Shown in pieces: positions 50,676 to 59,787 of a stretch of DNA of 64,000 nucleotides. The stretch is from the NCBI RefSeq assembly GCF_003385775.1, contig NZ_QRDP01000004.1, forward strand, positions 62,001 to 126,000. The letters are read 5' to 3'. Position 1 is the stretch's first letter. The number at the start of each line of letters is the position of its first letter. The notes beneath the pieces are model-generated. The model had not been told where the DNA came from and made no database searches. It worked only from the letters and a program-made list of their open reading frames with translations. The stretch comes from Parasphingopyxis lamellibrachiae. Its GTDB lineage: Bacteria; Pseudomonadota; Alphaproteobacteria; Sphingomonadales; Sphingomonadaceae. Position numbers and translations under genes: made by a program.

Positions 50676-51599
50676 ATGACTGCAGATGCAGCTCCGGCGC
50701 CGGAAAGGCTGACGCATCTTGAGCGTCTCGAGGCCGAGGCGATCCATATCATGCGCGAAGTGGTCGCCGAGGCCGAGAATCCGGTCATGATGTATTCGGT
50801 CGGCAAGGACTCCGCGGTCATGCTGCACCTGGCCAAAAAGGCCTTCTATCCGAGCCCGCCGCCATTTCCGCTCCTGCATGTCGACACGACCTGGAAGTTC
50901 CAGGCGATGTATGCGCTGCGCGAAAAGGCGGCGAAGGATGCCGGGATGGAATTGATCGTGCATCGCAATCCCGAGGCCGAGGAAAAGGGCATAAACCCCT
51001 TCGACCATGGCTCCCTCCACACCGATCTGTGGAAAACCGAAGGGCTGAAACAGGCGCTGACGGCCCATGGCTTCGATGCGGCCTTTGGCGGGGCGCGGCG
51101 CGACGAGGAAAAGGCGCGGGCCAAGGAGCGCGTTTTCTCCTTCCGATCGGCCAATCACGGCTGGGATCCGAAAAACCAGCGGCCGGAGCTCTGGTCGCTC
51201 TACAATGCACGGAAGAATAAGGGCGAAAGCGTGCGCGTCTTCCCGCTGTCCAACTGGACCGAGCTCGATATCTGGCAATATATCCATCTCAACGGCATCG
51301 AGATCGTCCCGCTCTATTTCTCCGCGCGGCGCCCCACGGTCGAGCGGGACGGAATGATCCTGATGGTCGATGACGATCGCTTCCGCTTCGAAGATGGGGA
51401 AGAGGCGGTCGAACGCTCGATCCGTTTCCGCACACTGGGCTGTTATCCGCTGACCGGCGCGGTCGAGAGCGAGGCGACGACGCTGCCCGAGATCATTCAG
51501 GAAATGCTGCTCACCACGACTTCGGAGCGGGAAGGGCGGGCGATAGATCACGATCAGGCCGCTTCGATGGAGAAGAAGAAGCGGGAGGGCTATTTCTGA
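50676..51599 (+). CDS. cysD: Sulfate adenylyltransferase subunit 2
   Basis: CysD is the adenylylating subunit of ATP sulfurylase, forming adenosine 5'-phosphosulfate from sulfate and ATP. The 307-residue product has the PP-loop [17 protein letters not shown] near the N-terminus, [40 protein letters not shown] and the late [16 protein letters not shown]. The ATG at 50676 is chosen with GGGATGGGA upstream; an ATG at 50661 is in frame. The stop overlaps cysNC by one base. Its partner GTPase is in the next gene. Confidence 0.97.
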   Translation: MTADAAPAPERLTHLERLEAEAIHIMREVVAEAENPVMMYSVGKDSAVMLHLAKKAFYPSPPPFPLLHVDTTWKFQAMYALREKAAKDAGMELIVHRNPEAEEKGINPFDHGSLHTDLWKTEGLKQALTAHGFDAAFGGARRDEEKARAKERVFSFRSANHGWDPKNQRPELWSLYNARKNKGESVRVFPLSNWTELDIWQYIHLNGIEIVPLYFSARRPTVERDGMILMVDDDRFRFEDGEEAVERSIRFRTLGCYPLTGAVESEATTLPEIIQEMLLTTTSEREGRAIDHDQAASMEKKKREGYF

Positions 51600-53536
51600 T
51601 GGCCGATGGCGAAGTCATTTACGAAACCGAGGCGCTGATCGCGGAGGATATCGACGCCTATCTGGAGCAGCATCAGCACAAATCCCTGCTGCGCTTTATC
51701 ACCTGTGGCTCGGTCGATGACGGAAAATCGACGCTGATCGGCCGGCTGCTCTACGATTCCAAGATGATTTTCGAGGACCAGCTTGCCTCGCTGGAAGCCG
51801 ATAGCAAGCAGGTCGGCACGCAGGGACAGGGCATCGATTTTGCGCTGCTGGTCGATGGGCTCGCGGCCGAACGCGAACAGGGCATCACCATCGATGTTGC
51901 CTACCGTTTCTTCGCGACCGAGAAACGCAAGTTCATCGTCGCCGACACGCCGGGCCATGAACAGTACACCCGCAACATGGTGACTGGCGCGTCGACCGCC
52001 GATCTCGCTGTGATCCTCGTGGATGCGCGCAAAGGCGTGCTCACTCAAACCCGCCGCCACAGCTATCTCAGCCACCTGCTCGGTATCCGCAACATCGTGC
52101 TGGCCGTGAACAAGATGGATCTGGTCGACTATGACCAGGCCGCGTTCGACGATATCGTATCCGACTATCGCGATTTTGCCGCAGGGATCGGGATCGAGGA
52201 TTTCCTTGCCGTGCCGGTGTCCGGCCTGAAGGGCGACAATATCATTGCGAAAAGTAGCGCAACGCCCTGGTATGATGGGCCCGCGCTGCTCGATCACCTC
52301 GAAACGGTAGGCCTCGATTTCGATCGCCGCCGCAAACAGCCGTTTCGCATGGCGGTCCAATGGGTGAACCGGCCCAATCTCGATTTCCGGGGCTTTTCCG
52401 GGATGATCGCCAGCGGCCGGATCGCACCGGGAGACCCGGTCCGCGTCCTGCCTTCGGGAAAGACATCGACGGTAGAGCGCATCGTGACCATGCCCGCCCT
52501 GGGCGGGGGCGACGGAGACGGCGATCTCGGCCATGCCATTGCCGGCCAGTCCGTGACCATAACCCTGGCCGACGAGATCGACTGTTCGCGCGGCGACGTT
52601 ATCGCGGCGGCCGATGCGCCGCCCGAAGTTGCCGACCAGTTCGAGGCGACCATCGTCTGGATGGCGGACGAACCGATGCTGCCCGGCCGGCCCTATGCGA
52701 TTAAGATCGGCACCAACAATCTGCGTGCGACCATCACCGACGAGAAATATCAGGTGAATGTCAACACGATGGAAAAGATGGCGTCCAAATCATTGGAACT
52801 GAACGGTATTGCTGTCTGCAATATCTCCACAGACAGGCCCGTTCCATTTACGCCTTATGACGATAATCCCGATCTTGGTGGCTTCATCCTGATCGACCGA
52901 ATAACCAATGCAACGGTCGGTGCGGGGATGATCCATTTTGCGCTGCGCCGCTCGCAGAATATCCATTGGCAAGCCGTCGATATCACCCGCGAAGCCCATG
53001 CCGAGCAGAAGGGGCAGAAGGCCAAGCTGCTCTGGTTCACCGGCCTGTCGGGCTCCGGCAAATCGACGATCGCCAATCTCGTCGAGAAGAAGCTGCACGC
53101 GATGGGCAAGCACAGCTTCCTGCTGGACGGCGACAATGTGCGCCACGGCCTCAACCGCGATCTCGGTTTTACCGATGTCGACCGGGTGGAGAATATCCGG
53201 CGGGTCGGCGAGGTCGCCAAGCTGATGACCGATGCCGGGCTGATCGTGCTCACCGCCTTTATCTCGCCCTTCCGCGCCGAGCGGCAGATGGTGCGGGCCA
53301 TGCTGCCCGAAAGCGAATTTGTCGAAGTGTTCGTCGATACGCCGCTCGAGGTGGCCGAGCAGCGCGACGTCAAAGGCCTCTACAGGAAGGCGCGGGCCGG
53401 CGAGCTCAAGAACTTCACCGGCATCGACAGCCCCTATGAGGAACCGGAGAACGCCGAGATCCGCGTCAACACGGTCGAGATGACGGCCGAAGAGGCGGCC
53501 GAATATATCGTCGAGCAATTGTTCAACGGAAGCTGA
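51599..53536 (+). CDS. cysNC: Bifunctional sulfate adenylyltransferase subunit 1 / adenylylsulfate kinase
   Basis: A 645-residue fusion of CysN (regulatory GTPase of ATP sulfurylase) and CysC (APS kinase), which makes PAPS. The GTPase half has [17 protein letters not shown] (about 37-53), [18 protein letters not shown] and the NKMDLVD motif. The kinase half begins near residue 470 with [20 protein letters not shown], then [16 protein letters not shown] and [10 protein letters not shown]. The fused form is common in alphaproteobacteria. Start and cysD stop share one base. The downstream steps (PAPS and sulfite reductase) are not in this window. Confidence 0.97.
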   Translation: MADGEVIYETEALIAEDIDAYLEQHQHKSLLRFITCGSVDDGKSTLIGRLLYDSKMIFEDQLASLEADSKQVGTQGQGIDFALLVDGLAAEREQGITIDVAYRFFATEKRKFIVADTPGHEQYTRNMVTGASTADLAVILVDARKGVLTQTRRHSYLSHLLGIRNIVLAVNKMDLVDYDQAAFDDIVSDYRDFAAGIGIEDFLAVPVSGLKGDNIIAKSSATPWYDGPALLDHLETVGLDFDRRRKQPFRMAVQWVNRPNLDFRGFSGMIASGRIAPGDPVRVLPSGKTSTVERIVTMPALGGGDGDGDLGHAIAGQSVTITLADEIDCSRGDVIAAADAPPEVADQFEATIVWMADEPMLPGRPYAIKIGTNNLRATITDEKYQVNVNTMEKMASKSLELNGIAVCNISTDRPVPFTPYDDNPDLGGFILIDRITNATVGAGMIHFALRRSQNIHWQAVDITREAHAEQKGQKAKLLWFTGLSGSGKSTIANLVEKKLHAMGKHSFLLDGDNVRHGLNRDLGFTDVDRVENIRRVGEVAKLMTDAGLIVLTAFISPFRAERQMVRAMLPESEFVEVFVDTPLEVAEQRDVKGLYRKARAGELKNFTGIDSPYEEPENAEIRVNTVEMTAEEAAEYIVEQLFNGS

Positions 53537-53541
53537 GGCGC

Positions 53542-53925
53542 ATGGAAGCGGACTCCACGATTGTTCGGGGTGGCTGTCATTGCGGCGCGGTGCGTTTCGA
53601 GGCGCTGATCCGCGAGCCGCGCCCCGAACTGCTCGACTGCAACTGCTCGATGTGCAGCAAGACCGGCTTTCTCCACCTGATCGTCCCGCACGGCGATTTC
53701 ACGCTGGTATCGGGAGAGGAGGCGCTAACGTCATACCGCTTCGGCACGAAGCAAGCCGATCATCTCTTCTGCCGGCATTGCGGGATCAAGAGCTTCTACC
53801 AGCCGCGCAGCCACCCCGAAGCCTGGAGCGTCAACTACCGCGCGCTCGACGACGGGCACGGGCTGGAGGTGACGGTTCGGAAATTTGACGGACGGAACTG
53901 GGAGCAGGCGAAGGCGGGGCTTTAG
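53542..53925 (+). CDS. GFA (CENP-V/GFA) family zinc protein
   Basis: A 127-residue zinc-binding beta-fold protein of the GFA family, named after glutathione-dependent formaldehyde-activating enzyme, though most members have no proven activity. Three cysteine groups are conserved: GGCHCGAVRFE at the N-terminus, CNCSMCSKTG, and FCRHCGIKSFY. It starts five bases after the cysNC stop and may be read through from it. No catalytic claim is made. Confidence 0.88.
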   Translation: MEADSTIVRGGCHCGAVRFEALIREPRPELLDCNCSMCSKTGFLHLIVPHGDFTLVSGEEALTSYRFGTKQADHLFCRHCGIKSFYQPRSHPEAWSVNYRALDDGHGLEVTVRKFDGRNWEQAKAGL

Positions 53926-53973
53926 GGCGGGTGCGCGCCGGTTGGAGCGCGGCTGGCCAATAGCGTCCTGAAA

Positions 53974-54546
53974 TCAGGAACTGTCAGGATGCTCCGCCTC
54001 CTCGGTCTGTTCGATACAGATTAGATTGCTGTCATCGTTGGACAGGGGCTCATCCAGCAGGCTGCACAGATGCGGCGCGCCGGTCTCATGGTCGCGGCGA
54101 AAATATCGACACGACCGGCAGATGCCAAAGGGGCGCCCAAGCCGGTTTTTCAGCATGTCGCGCAGGAGGTTTTCCAGCGCGGTTTCCATGGAGTTCCGAT
54201 CGCCCGCAGGCAGGGCGTCTATGCAGTCCTGCATTTCCTGGATCGGGTCGTTTTTCAGCGTCTCCCGCCCTTTGGCGGTCAATTCCAGCTTAACGGCTCT
54301 CCTATCGGCAAGCGTGGGGGCCTTTCTGACAAGCCCTTTTCCAGCCAGCACCTTGATCGTCTGTGACACTGTGCCCTTCGTCAAGCCGAGATACACCGCA
54401 AGTGCGCCCGGACTGCTCGAGAACCGGTTTGCGCGTTCGACATAGCGCAACGCTTCCCACTGCGAAGGCAGGAGACCGCCCGTATGGGAGTCGTTTTGCA
54501 CGAGGCGGGCAAGACGCTCCACCAGCGTTGAGATTGGCGTGACCAT
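53974..54546 (-). CDS. MarR family regulator with cysteine-rich C-terminal extension
   Basis: A 190-residue winged-helix regulator. The core is PSQWEALRYVERANRFSSSPGALAVYLGLTKGTVSQTIKVLAGKGLVRKAPTLADRRAVKLELTAKGRE. After the usual dimer helix the protein continues about 45 residues, GICRSCRYFRRDHETGAPHLCSLLDEPLSNDDSNLICIEQ, with a C-x2-C pair and two further cysteines. This could bind zinc or an Fe-S cluster and act as a redox or metal sensor. The ATG at 54546 (MVTPIST) is chosen; the earlier start overlaps the operator. It is divergent from a secreted protein and upstream of a CxxC redoxin. Confidence 0.85.
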   Translation of the reverse strand: MVTPISTLVERLARLVQNDSHTGGLLPSQWEALRYVERANRFSSSPGALAVYLGLTKGTVSQTIKVLAGKGLVRKAPTLADRRAVKLELTAKGRETLKNDPIQEMQDCIDALPAGDRNSMETALENLLRDMLKNRLGRPFGICRSCRYFRRDHETGAPHLCSLLDEPLSNDDSNLICIEQTEEAEHPDSS

Positions 54547-54549
54547 CGA

Positions 54550-54565
54550 TTTAGTATCGACTAAA
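54550..54565. promoter_or_regulatory. Palindrome TTTAGT-ATCG-ACTAAA, likely MarR operator
   Basis: The site lies four bases before the regulator start. A related sequence, AGTATCGAGTCGAAACTAAAT, occupies 54611-54631 just upstream of the divergent exported-protein gene. It repeats AGTATCGA and ACTAAAT with wider spacing, so both promoters may be bound. Confidence 0.6.
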
Positions 54566-54645
54566 TACTTTATTCTTGCAACCCGGAGCATGCAGGGCTA
54601 ATCACATTAAAGTATCGAGTCGAAACTAAATCGAAGGAATTGGCT

Positions 54646-55371
54646 ATGAAACATGACACCCTAGCGGTCCTGCTGGTACTCGGCATTTTGGCCCCAATCT
54701 CAGGACATCTCTTTGCACATCCGATTGCGAGTCCGGTCGATGCGGACACGCCGCCCGCATTTGACATTACCAATGCCGAAGCAACGACCGATGGCCGTCT
54801 GCTGACTTTCGCCATGGATGTCGCCGGCGTGGCTGGCAGCGTAAAACCGGTTCCGATCGGCCGGCTCACCGGAGCGCGGGTCCAGTCCTATGTCTGGCCG
54901 ACCAGTATGGACCCTAGCATCGTGGGCTTCGACGCCAATTCGGGTATTCTGGCGCTTGCGATTACCGCGCATCCCGATTTCGACGATACGCCGCTCTACG
55001 ACGAAAATCGGGACGGTGACCCGGCAAATGACGGCGCGGACTGGCATTCGCACTGGGTCGTTCTGGTCGAGGACGAATCCTGCGGCGCGGGACTGAAGGT
55101 CCGCGATGTTTCTCCGGGCCAGGACCTGCTCCCCGCTACCGCGCCCTATCTCCCCATCGCGCTGGACAGTCCGGGAATGAGCCCTGTTCTCGACGGCAGC
55201 AGGGCTCGGATCACGGTTCCCGTCGAGAATGCCGCGGACATTGCCTTCGACGCGGTCACGGCGGAGCTCCAGGTCAATGAAAATGGCGGGGCCCCGCTGC
55301 TCTGCGTTACGGGCGTCCATGACGTCGCGTCCGGCGATCTATCGCTTCCCGGTAGGGTGATGGAGGATTGA
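54646..55371 (+). CDS. Exported protein with EF-hand-like calcium loop, unknown function
   Basis: A 241-residue secreted protein. Residues 1-25 form a signal peptide (LAVLLVLGILAPISGHLFA). The mature part is beta-rich. It contains an acidic loop D119-E-N-R-D-G-D, followed by PANDGADWHSHWVVLVEDESC, which resembles calcium-binding DxNxDGD loops next to a histidine pair that could bind metal. Two cysteines (ESCG and LLCV) may form a disulfide. No family is recognised. The ATG at 54646 has GAAGGA upstream. It is divergent from the Cys-rich MarR gene and 100 bases before a CxxC redoxin. Confidence 0.78.
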   Translation: MKHDTLAVLLVLGILAPISGHLFAHPIASPVDADTPPAFDITNAEATTDGRLLTFAMDVAGVAGSVKPVPIGRLTGARVQSYVWPTSMDPSIVGFDANSGILALAITAHPDFDDTPLYDENRDGDPANDGADWHSHWVVLVEDESCGAGLKVRDVSPGQDLLPATAPYLPIALDSPGMSPVLDGSRARITVPVENAADIAFDAVTAELQVNENGGAPLLCVTGVHDVASGDLSLPGRVMED

Positions 55372-55470
55372 ACAGCCGGCACCCTATTCGGCATTCGTCT
55401 TTGAAAGAGGAGCCGCTGCTAATGACTATCCGACCGATGGATATTGGCGATAGCGTAAAGGAAAAAGCTC

Positions 55471-56049
55471 ATGGGTTTCGACAAGGCAAAGCCGCTCACC
55501 GTCTCGCACTGGCTCAACACGAACAGTCCGATCTCGCTTGAACAGCTGCATGGCAGGGTTGTGCTGATCGAGGCCTTTCAGATGTTGTGCCCCGGATGTG
55601 TGTCCCACGCCCTTCCTCAGGCAATGCGTGTGCGCAAATCATTCCGCGAGACTGACGTCATGGTGATTGGTCTGCATTCGGTGTTCGAGCACCACGCCGC
55701 GCAGGGGGCCGAAACGGCTTTGAAAGCATTTCTGCACGAATACCGGATCAGCTTTCCTGTCGCCATCGACGCGCAGCCGGAAGACGGCGGTCCGCCGATC
55801 ACCATGGCTGCCTATGGTATGCGCGGTACCCCGACGACCCTGCTGATCGATCGACAGGGCTTTGTGCGGAAACACAGTTTTGGCCAGGTCGACGATCTGG
55901 TGCTGGGCGCGGAAATCATGGCGCTGATGAAAGAAGATACCCAGCCCCAGGCTTCGGACCGAATTGAAGCCGGAGAAAAGGATGCGGCGACGGTGGCTGC
56001 GCCCTGCCATCGCAAGAGGGTTAGCGTCGATAAAACAGTCCGGACTTAG
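55471..56049 (+). CDS. Thioredoxin-fold redoxin (TlpA/AhpC-like) with CPGC motif
   Basis: A 192-residue thioredoxin-fold protein. The redox pair is in FQMLCPGCVSH near residue 40, and the cis-proline loop is MRGTPTTLLIDRQGFVRKHSFGQ. The N-terminus has no export signal, so it is probably cytoplasmic, unlike most TlpA proteins. A disordered tail of about 35 residues (AGEKDAATVAAPCHRKR) follows the domain. The start follows the secreted protein by 99 bases, and the pair is divergent from the MarR with cysteine tail. A shared redox or metal-stress role is inferred. Confidence 0.85.
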   Translation: MGFDKAKPLTVSHWLNTNSPISLEQLHGRVVLIEAFQMLCPGCVSHALPQAMRVRKSFRETDVMVIGLHSVFEHHAAQGAETALKAFLHEYRISFPVAIDAQPEDGGPPITMAAYGMRGTPTTLLIDRQGFVRKHSFGQVDDLVLGAEIMALMKEDTQPQASDRIEAGEKDAATVAAPCHRKRVSVDKTVRT

Positions 56050-56103
56050 CGTGTATGAGCCGGACCATCCGGTAGAGGGTCGCCCTCGGCAAGAGGCGAT
56101 TTA

Positions 56104-58026
56104 TCATTCGGGCGCAGTGGCGAACAACTCCCGCAAGAACACCGTTTCTACCGCGTGCCGTAAGTCATTGTTCGGCTTCTTGCGGAACCCGTGCCCTTCG
56201 TCGGAAAAGACGACATACCAGGTCGGCACGCCGTTCTCGCGCAGGCCTTGCACGACCTGATCGCTCTCTGACAGCGGCACGCGGGGGTCGTTCGCGCCGG
56301 CCATGACCAGCATCGGCTTCGTGATCCGGTTCAGGTTGTTCATCGGCGCGATGCGTTCGAAGACTGCTGCCATTTCGGGCGTGCGCTCGTCGCCATATTC
56401 GCCGCGCCGCATGTCGCGGCGGTAATCCTGGGTGTTCTGCAGGAATGTGCGGAAATCGCTGATCCCGTAGCGCTCGACCCCGCCGACGAGCCGATCCGAA
56501 TAATGGATCATCGTCGCGAGCGACATATAGCCGCCATAGGATTGGCCATAGACCGCGACGCGGTCGGCATCGAGATCGGGCTGTTCGGCGATCCAGTCGA
56601 GCAGCGCGCCGATATCGCGGACACTGTCTTCGCGCCGGGGGCCATTGTCGAGATCGCGATATTCGGTGCCGTACCCATCCGATCCGCGCACATTGGGGAG
56701 GATCACCGTCGCGCCCAGCGTATTCGCGAAATATTGGGCGCGTGAGTTCCAGCCGGGCCGGGTCTGGCTTTCGGGGCCGCCATGGATATCCATGATCACC
56801 GGCGTCGGGCCGGTCGCGCCATGCGGACGATAGACAAAGGCCGGGATCGAACGGCCGTCAAAGCTGGTGAAGCGGACAAGCTCGGGCTCGATCAGCGCTG
56901 CGGTGTCGACCGGCCCGAGTTCGGATTGCGTCCAGCGGACAAGCTCGCCGGACGTGACGCCCCAGACCCAGACATCGCCGGCCGAGGTTGCCGTTTCCAT
57001 GCCGATCGCCAGGCTGGCTCCGTCGGGCGCGAAAGCGAGCCCGGTCAGCACGCCGTTGGGCAGGTCCGGCTGGGGCAGGGCGCGTCGCGTGACGAAATCC
57101 TGCACGACGAGGCGGGAATAGCCGTCCTCGTTGACCGCGTAGGCGAGGATCCGGCCGTCATCGGACAGGGCGAATGTCTCCACATCCCAATTGAGGTCCG
57201 GCGAGACAGCCGTCATCCGCTCGGCATCCCTGTCAAATTCGACGAGCCGGCGGAAATTACCGCCGCGATTGGTGATCGCGAGGATCGCACTGTCGTTCCT
57301 GGCGAAATGCGGAGATTCGTCGACCGTGCCTGCGCTGGCCGCGAATTCGGTCGCTTCGCCGCTGGCCATGTCGAGAAGAAAGATGCTCGCATCGCGGTTC
57401 GACACGTAATTCTGCAGCAGCACCGCGCTACCGTCTGCCGAGATATCTGCCGGAAACATCGGTGTTTCGAATGTCGCAACGACACGGCGGCTGTCGGCGA
57501 CCGCAGGATCGGCTGCATAAACCGTATAGGTTGTACCGCGCCCTGCGCTGACCCAGACCAATGTTGAGCCGTCACTGGAGAATATCGGGGACAGGTTTCG
57601 GGTTTCCGGCTCGGTAAGCTGAACCGACTCCCCCGACAGGCCCATGGCGTAAAGCTGAAACCATTCGTCGCCGCCATTGTCGCGGGTTGCGATAAAGCGA
57701 TTCTGGCCCGGAATGGCCGTAATGGACTGTACGGGTTCGGCGAAGAAACTGAGCTGGCTTCGCGTGCCCATCGGCTCGGTGACGCGGTGGACCTGATCGG
57801 TGCCACCGAAGCGCGTCGTGATCAGAATGGATCCGTCGGCGAGCCAGTCTTCCAATTCCGCGCCGCGATAATTCTGGAAGCGCTGGACCGAGGCATCCAC
57901 TTCGGCCGGAATCTCGGGGACATTCTGGAGCGTCGCCGTGCCTATGGTGCGCTCGGAAACCTGCTGTGCAGCCAGCGGTGTGGCCGCGATGGCGACTGCG
58001 GCGAAGAGAAAGGCAATTGAGCGCAT
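56104..58026 (-). CDS. S9 family prolyl oligopeptidase-type peptidase, exported
   Basis: A 640-residue serine peptidase of the prolyl oligopeptidase / acylaminoacyl peptidase family. A signal peptide (residues 1-20, AAQQ) and an N-terminal beta-propeller (residues about 60-380) precede the alpha/beta-hydrolase domain. The nucleophile lies in YGQSYGGYMSL near residue 495, the acidic residue in GANDPRVPL, and the histidine in DEGHGFRKK near residue 610. The open frame continues another 620 codons upstream but only as antisense to the divergent transporter, so ATG 58026 is taken. An ATG at 58041 is an alternative. It likely degrades short peptides in the periplasm. Confidence 0.92.
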   Translation of the reverse strand: MRSIAFLFAAVAIAATPLAAQQVSERTIGTATLQNVPEIPAEVDASVQRFQNYRGAELEDWLADGSILITTRFGGTDQVHRVTEPMGTRSQLSFFAEPVQSITAIPGQNRFIATRDNGGDEWFQLYAMGLSGESVQLTEPETRNLSPIFSSDGSTLVWVSAGRGTTYTVYAADPAVADSRRVVATFETPMFPADISADGSAVLLQNYVSNRDASIFLLDMASGEATEFAASAGTVDESPHFARNDSAILAITNRGGNFRRLVEFDRDAERMTAVSPDLNWDVETFALSDDGRILAYAVNEDGYSRLVVQDFVTRRALPQPDLPNGVLTGLAFAPDGASLAIGMETATSAGDVWVWGVTSGELVRWTQSELGPVDTAALIEPELVRFTSFDGRSIPAFVYRPHGATGPTPVIMDIHGGPESQTRPGWNSRAQYFANTLGATVILPNVRGSDGYGTEYRDLDNGPRREDSVRDIGALLDWIAEQPDLDADRVAVYGQSYGGYMSLATMIHYSDRLVGGVERYGISDFRTFLQNTQDYRRDMRRGEYGDERTPEMAAVFERIAPMNNLNRITKPMLVMAGANDPRVPLSESDQVVQGLRENGVPTWYVVFSDEGHGFRKKPNNDLRHAVETVFLRELFATAPE

Positions 58027-58152
58027 GGCGAACCCCGGCATTGATTGATCGGAAGGCGGGTTATGGCCCGGTTTGAAAGGCGTGAAAAGCCCGCTTGCCG
58101 CGCTGCCCGTTTCCTCCCTAAAAGGCTGGCAAAACATATGAGGGGAGGCCGT

Positions 58153-59787
58153 ATGGCCAGCGCAGCACCGGCGGTTTCGAGTGAGCCGACCAAAAAAGAG
58201 ATTCGTCTCGTCATTGCCGCATCGTCGGCGGGAACGGTATTCGAATGGTATGACTTTTTTATCTATGGCACGCTCGCCGCACTGATCGGGCAAGCTTTTT
58301 TCCCGGCGGATAATGAAACACTTCAATTGTTGCTGGTATGGGCGGGCTTCGCCGTGGGCTTCGGTTTTCGGCCGCTTGGCGCAATATTGTTCGGCTATCT
58401 CGGTGACAAACTGGGCCGCAAATATACCTTTCTGGTAACCGTCACGCTGATGGGAATCGCGACGGCTGGAGTGGGTCTGATCCCCTCGGCAGCCACCATT
58501 GGTATCGCGGCCCCGATCATCGTTATTTTCCTGCGCATTCTTCAGGGACTGGCGCTGGGCGGCGAATATGGCGGGGCGGCGATTTACGTCGCCGAGCACG
58601 CGCCGCCCGAGAAGCGCGGTTTCTATACATCTTTCATCCAGGCGAGCGTGGTTGGGGGATTTGTCCTGAGCATCGCCGTCGTCTTGGCCTGCCGCTTTCT
58701 CATTCCCGATGATCAGTTCGCCGCATGGGGCTGGCGGCTGCCGTTCCTGCTGTCGATCGTTCTGCTCGTCATCTCGCTCTGGATGCGGTTCAAACTCTCC
58801 GAAAGCCCGGTGTTCAAAGCGATGAAGGAAGCGGGCGAAACGGCCGCCAATCCTTTTACCGAAAGCTTCAGCTATCCTGGCAACAAGAAACGGATTTTTG
58901 TCGCACTGTTCGGCGTTACAGGCGTGCTGACGACAATCTGGTATACCGCCTTCTTCTCCGGGCTTTCCTTCCTGCGCGGCCCGATGCGCGTCGAACCGCT
59001 TACGGTTGAGCTTATTCTGTTCACCGCCGGGCTTATCTCGATGGTCTTTTACGTGATTGTTGGGCGCTGGTCTGATCGGGTTGGGCGAAAAAAGCCCATT
59101 ATGGTCGGTGCACTGGCGGCACTTGTCCTGCTGTTCCCGATTTTCTGGGGCATGGGCAGTCTGGCCAACCCCGGCCTTGCCCGCGCCGCCGCAGAAAATC
59201 CGGTCGTCGTCAGCGGCCCAGAATGCACAACCGATCCCTTTGCCGAACTGTTTGGGAACGAACAGACAGAGTGTGGGCGTATCCTTGAAACGCTGACGTC
59301 TAGCGGTGTGCGCTATACTTTGGAGCCGGCGGATAGGCTGTCGCTCAGCGTTGGCGGAGAGGCGGTGCCGATTGCGGAAGAATGGCTGGCCGACGGATCT
59401 GCGCGACGCGACGGCGTACAGGCCGCTCTCGGTCAACGCGGCTTCGATTTCACGCGCCAGTCGCCGCCTGCGATCAACATCATTGGGCTCCTCGCACTTC
59501 TCCTTGTATCGGCCATGCTGTCGGCCCTGACCTATGGGTCGGTCGCCGCATTGCTCGCCGAGATGTTCCCGCCGAAAATCCGGTACAGTTCGATGTCCAT
59601 TCCCTATCATATCGGAGCGGGTTATCTCGGCGGTTTCCTGCCGCTGATCGCCGGGATTATCGTCGCGCGCACCGGCGATATCTATGCCGGGCTCTGGTAC
59701 ACATGGGCGATTGTCGCCTTTGGCGTGGTCGTTGCCTGGTGGGGCCTGCCATCGGGTCCGCCGCGCGATTTCGAAGATAATGGCTGA
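58153..59787 (+). CDS. MFS transporter, metabolite:H+ symporter (MHS) type, with periplasmic insert
   Basis: A 544-residue major facilitator. The N-terminal half matches the MHS group (ProP, ShiA, KgtP): ASSAGTVFEWYDFFIYGTLAALIGQAFFP, FGFRPLGAILFGYLGDKLGRK, LGGEYGGAAIYVAEHAPPEKRGFYTSFIQAS. The family usually transports organic acids, betaine or shikimate. About 100 residues (338-440) are inserted between late helices, with two cysteines (C358, C374), a region probably exposed to the periplasm. GGGGAGG precedes the ATG at 58153. The end overlaps alr by eight bases. Confidence 0.9.
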   Translation: MASAAPAVSSEPTKKEIRLVIAASSAGTVFEWYDFFIYGTLAALIGQAFFPADNETLQLLLVWAGFAVGFGFRPLGAILFGYLGDKLGRKYTFLVTVTLMGIATAGVGLIPSAATIGIAAPIIVIFLRILQGLALGGEYGGAAIYVAEHAPPEKRGFYTSFIQASVVGGFVLSIAVVLACRFLIPDDQFAAWGWRLPFLLSIVLLVISLWMRFKLSESPVFKAMKEAGETAANPFTESFSYPGNKKRIFVALFGVTGVLTTIWYTAFFSGLSFLRGPMRVEPLTVELILFTAGLISMVFYVIVGRWSDRVGRKKPIMVGALAALVLLFPIFWGMGSLANPGLARAAAENPVVVSGPECTTDPFAELFGNEQTECGRILETLTSSGVRYTLEPADRLSLSVGGEAVPIAEEWLADGSARRDGVQAALGQRGFDFTRQSPPAINIIGLLALLLVSAMLSALTYGSVAALLAEMFPPKIRYSSMSIPYHIGAGYLGGFLPLIAGIIVARTGDIYAGLWYTWAIVAFGVVVAWWGLPSGPPRDFEDNG

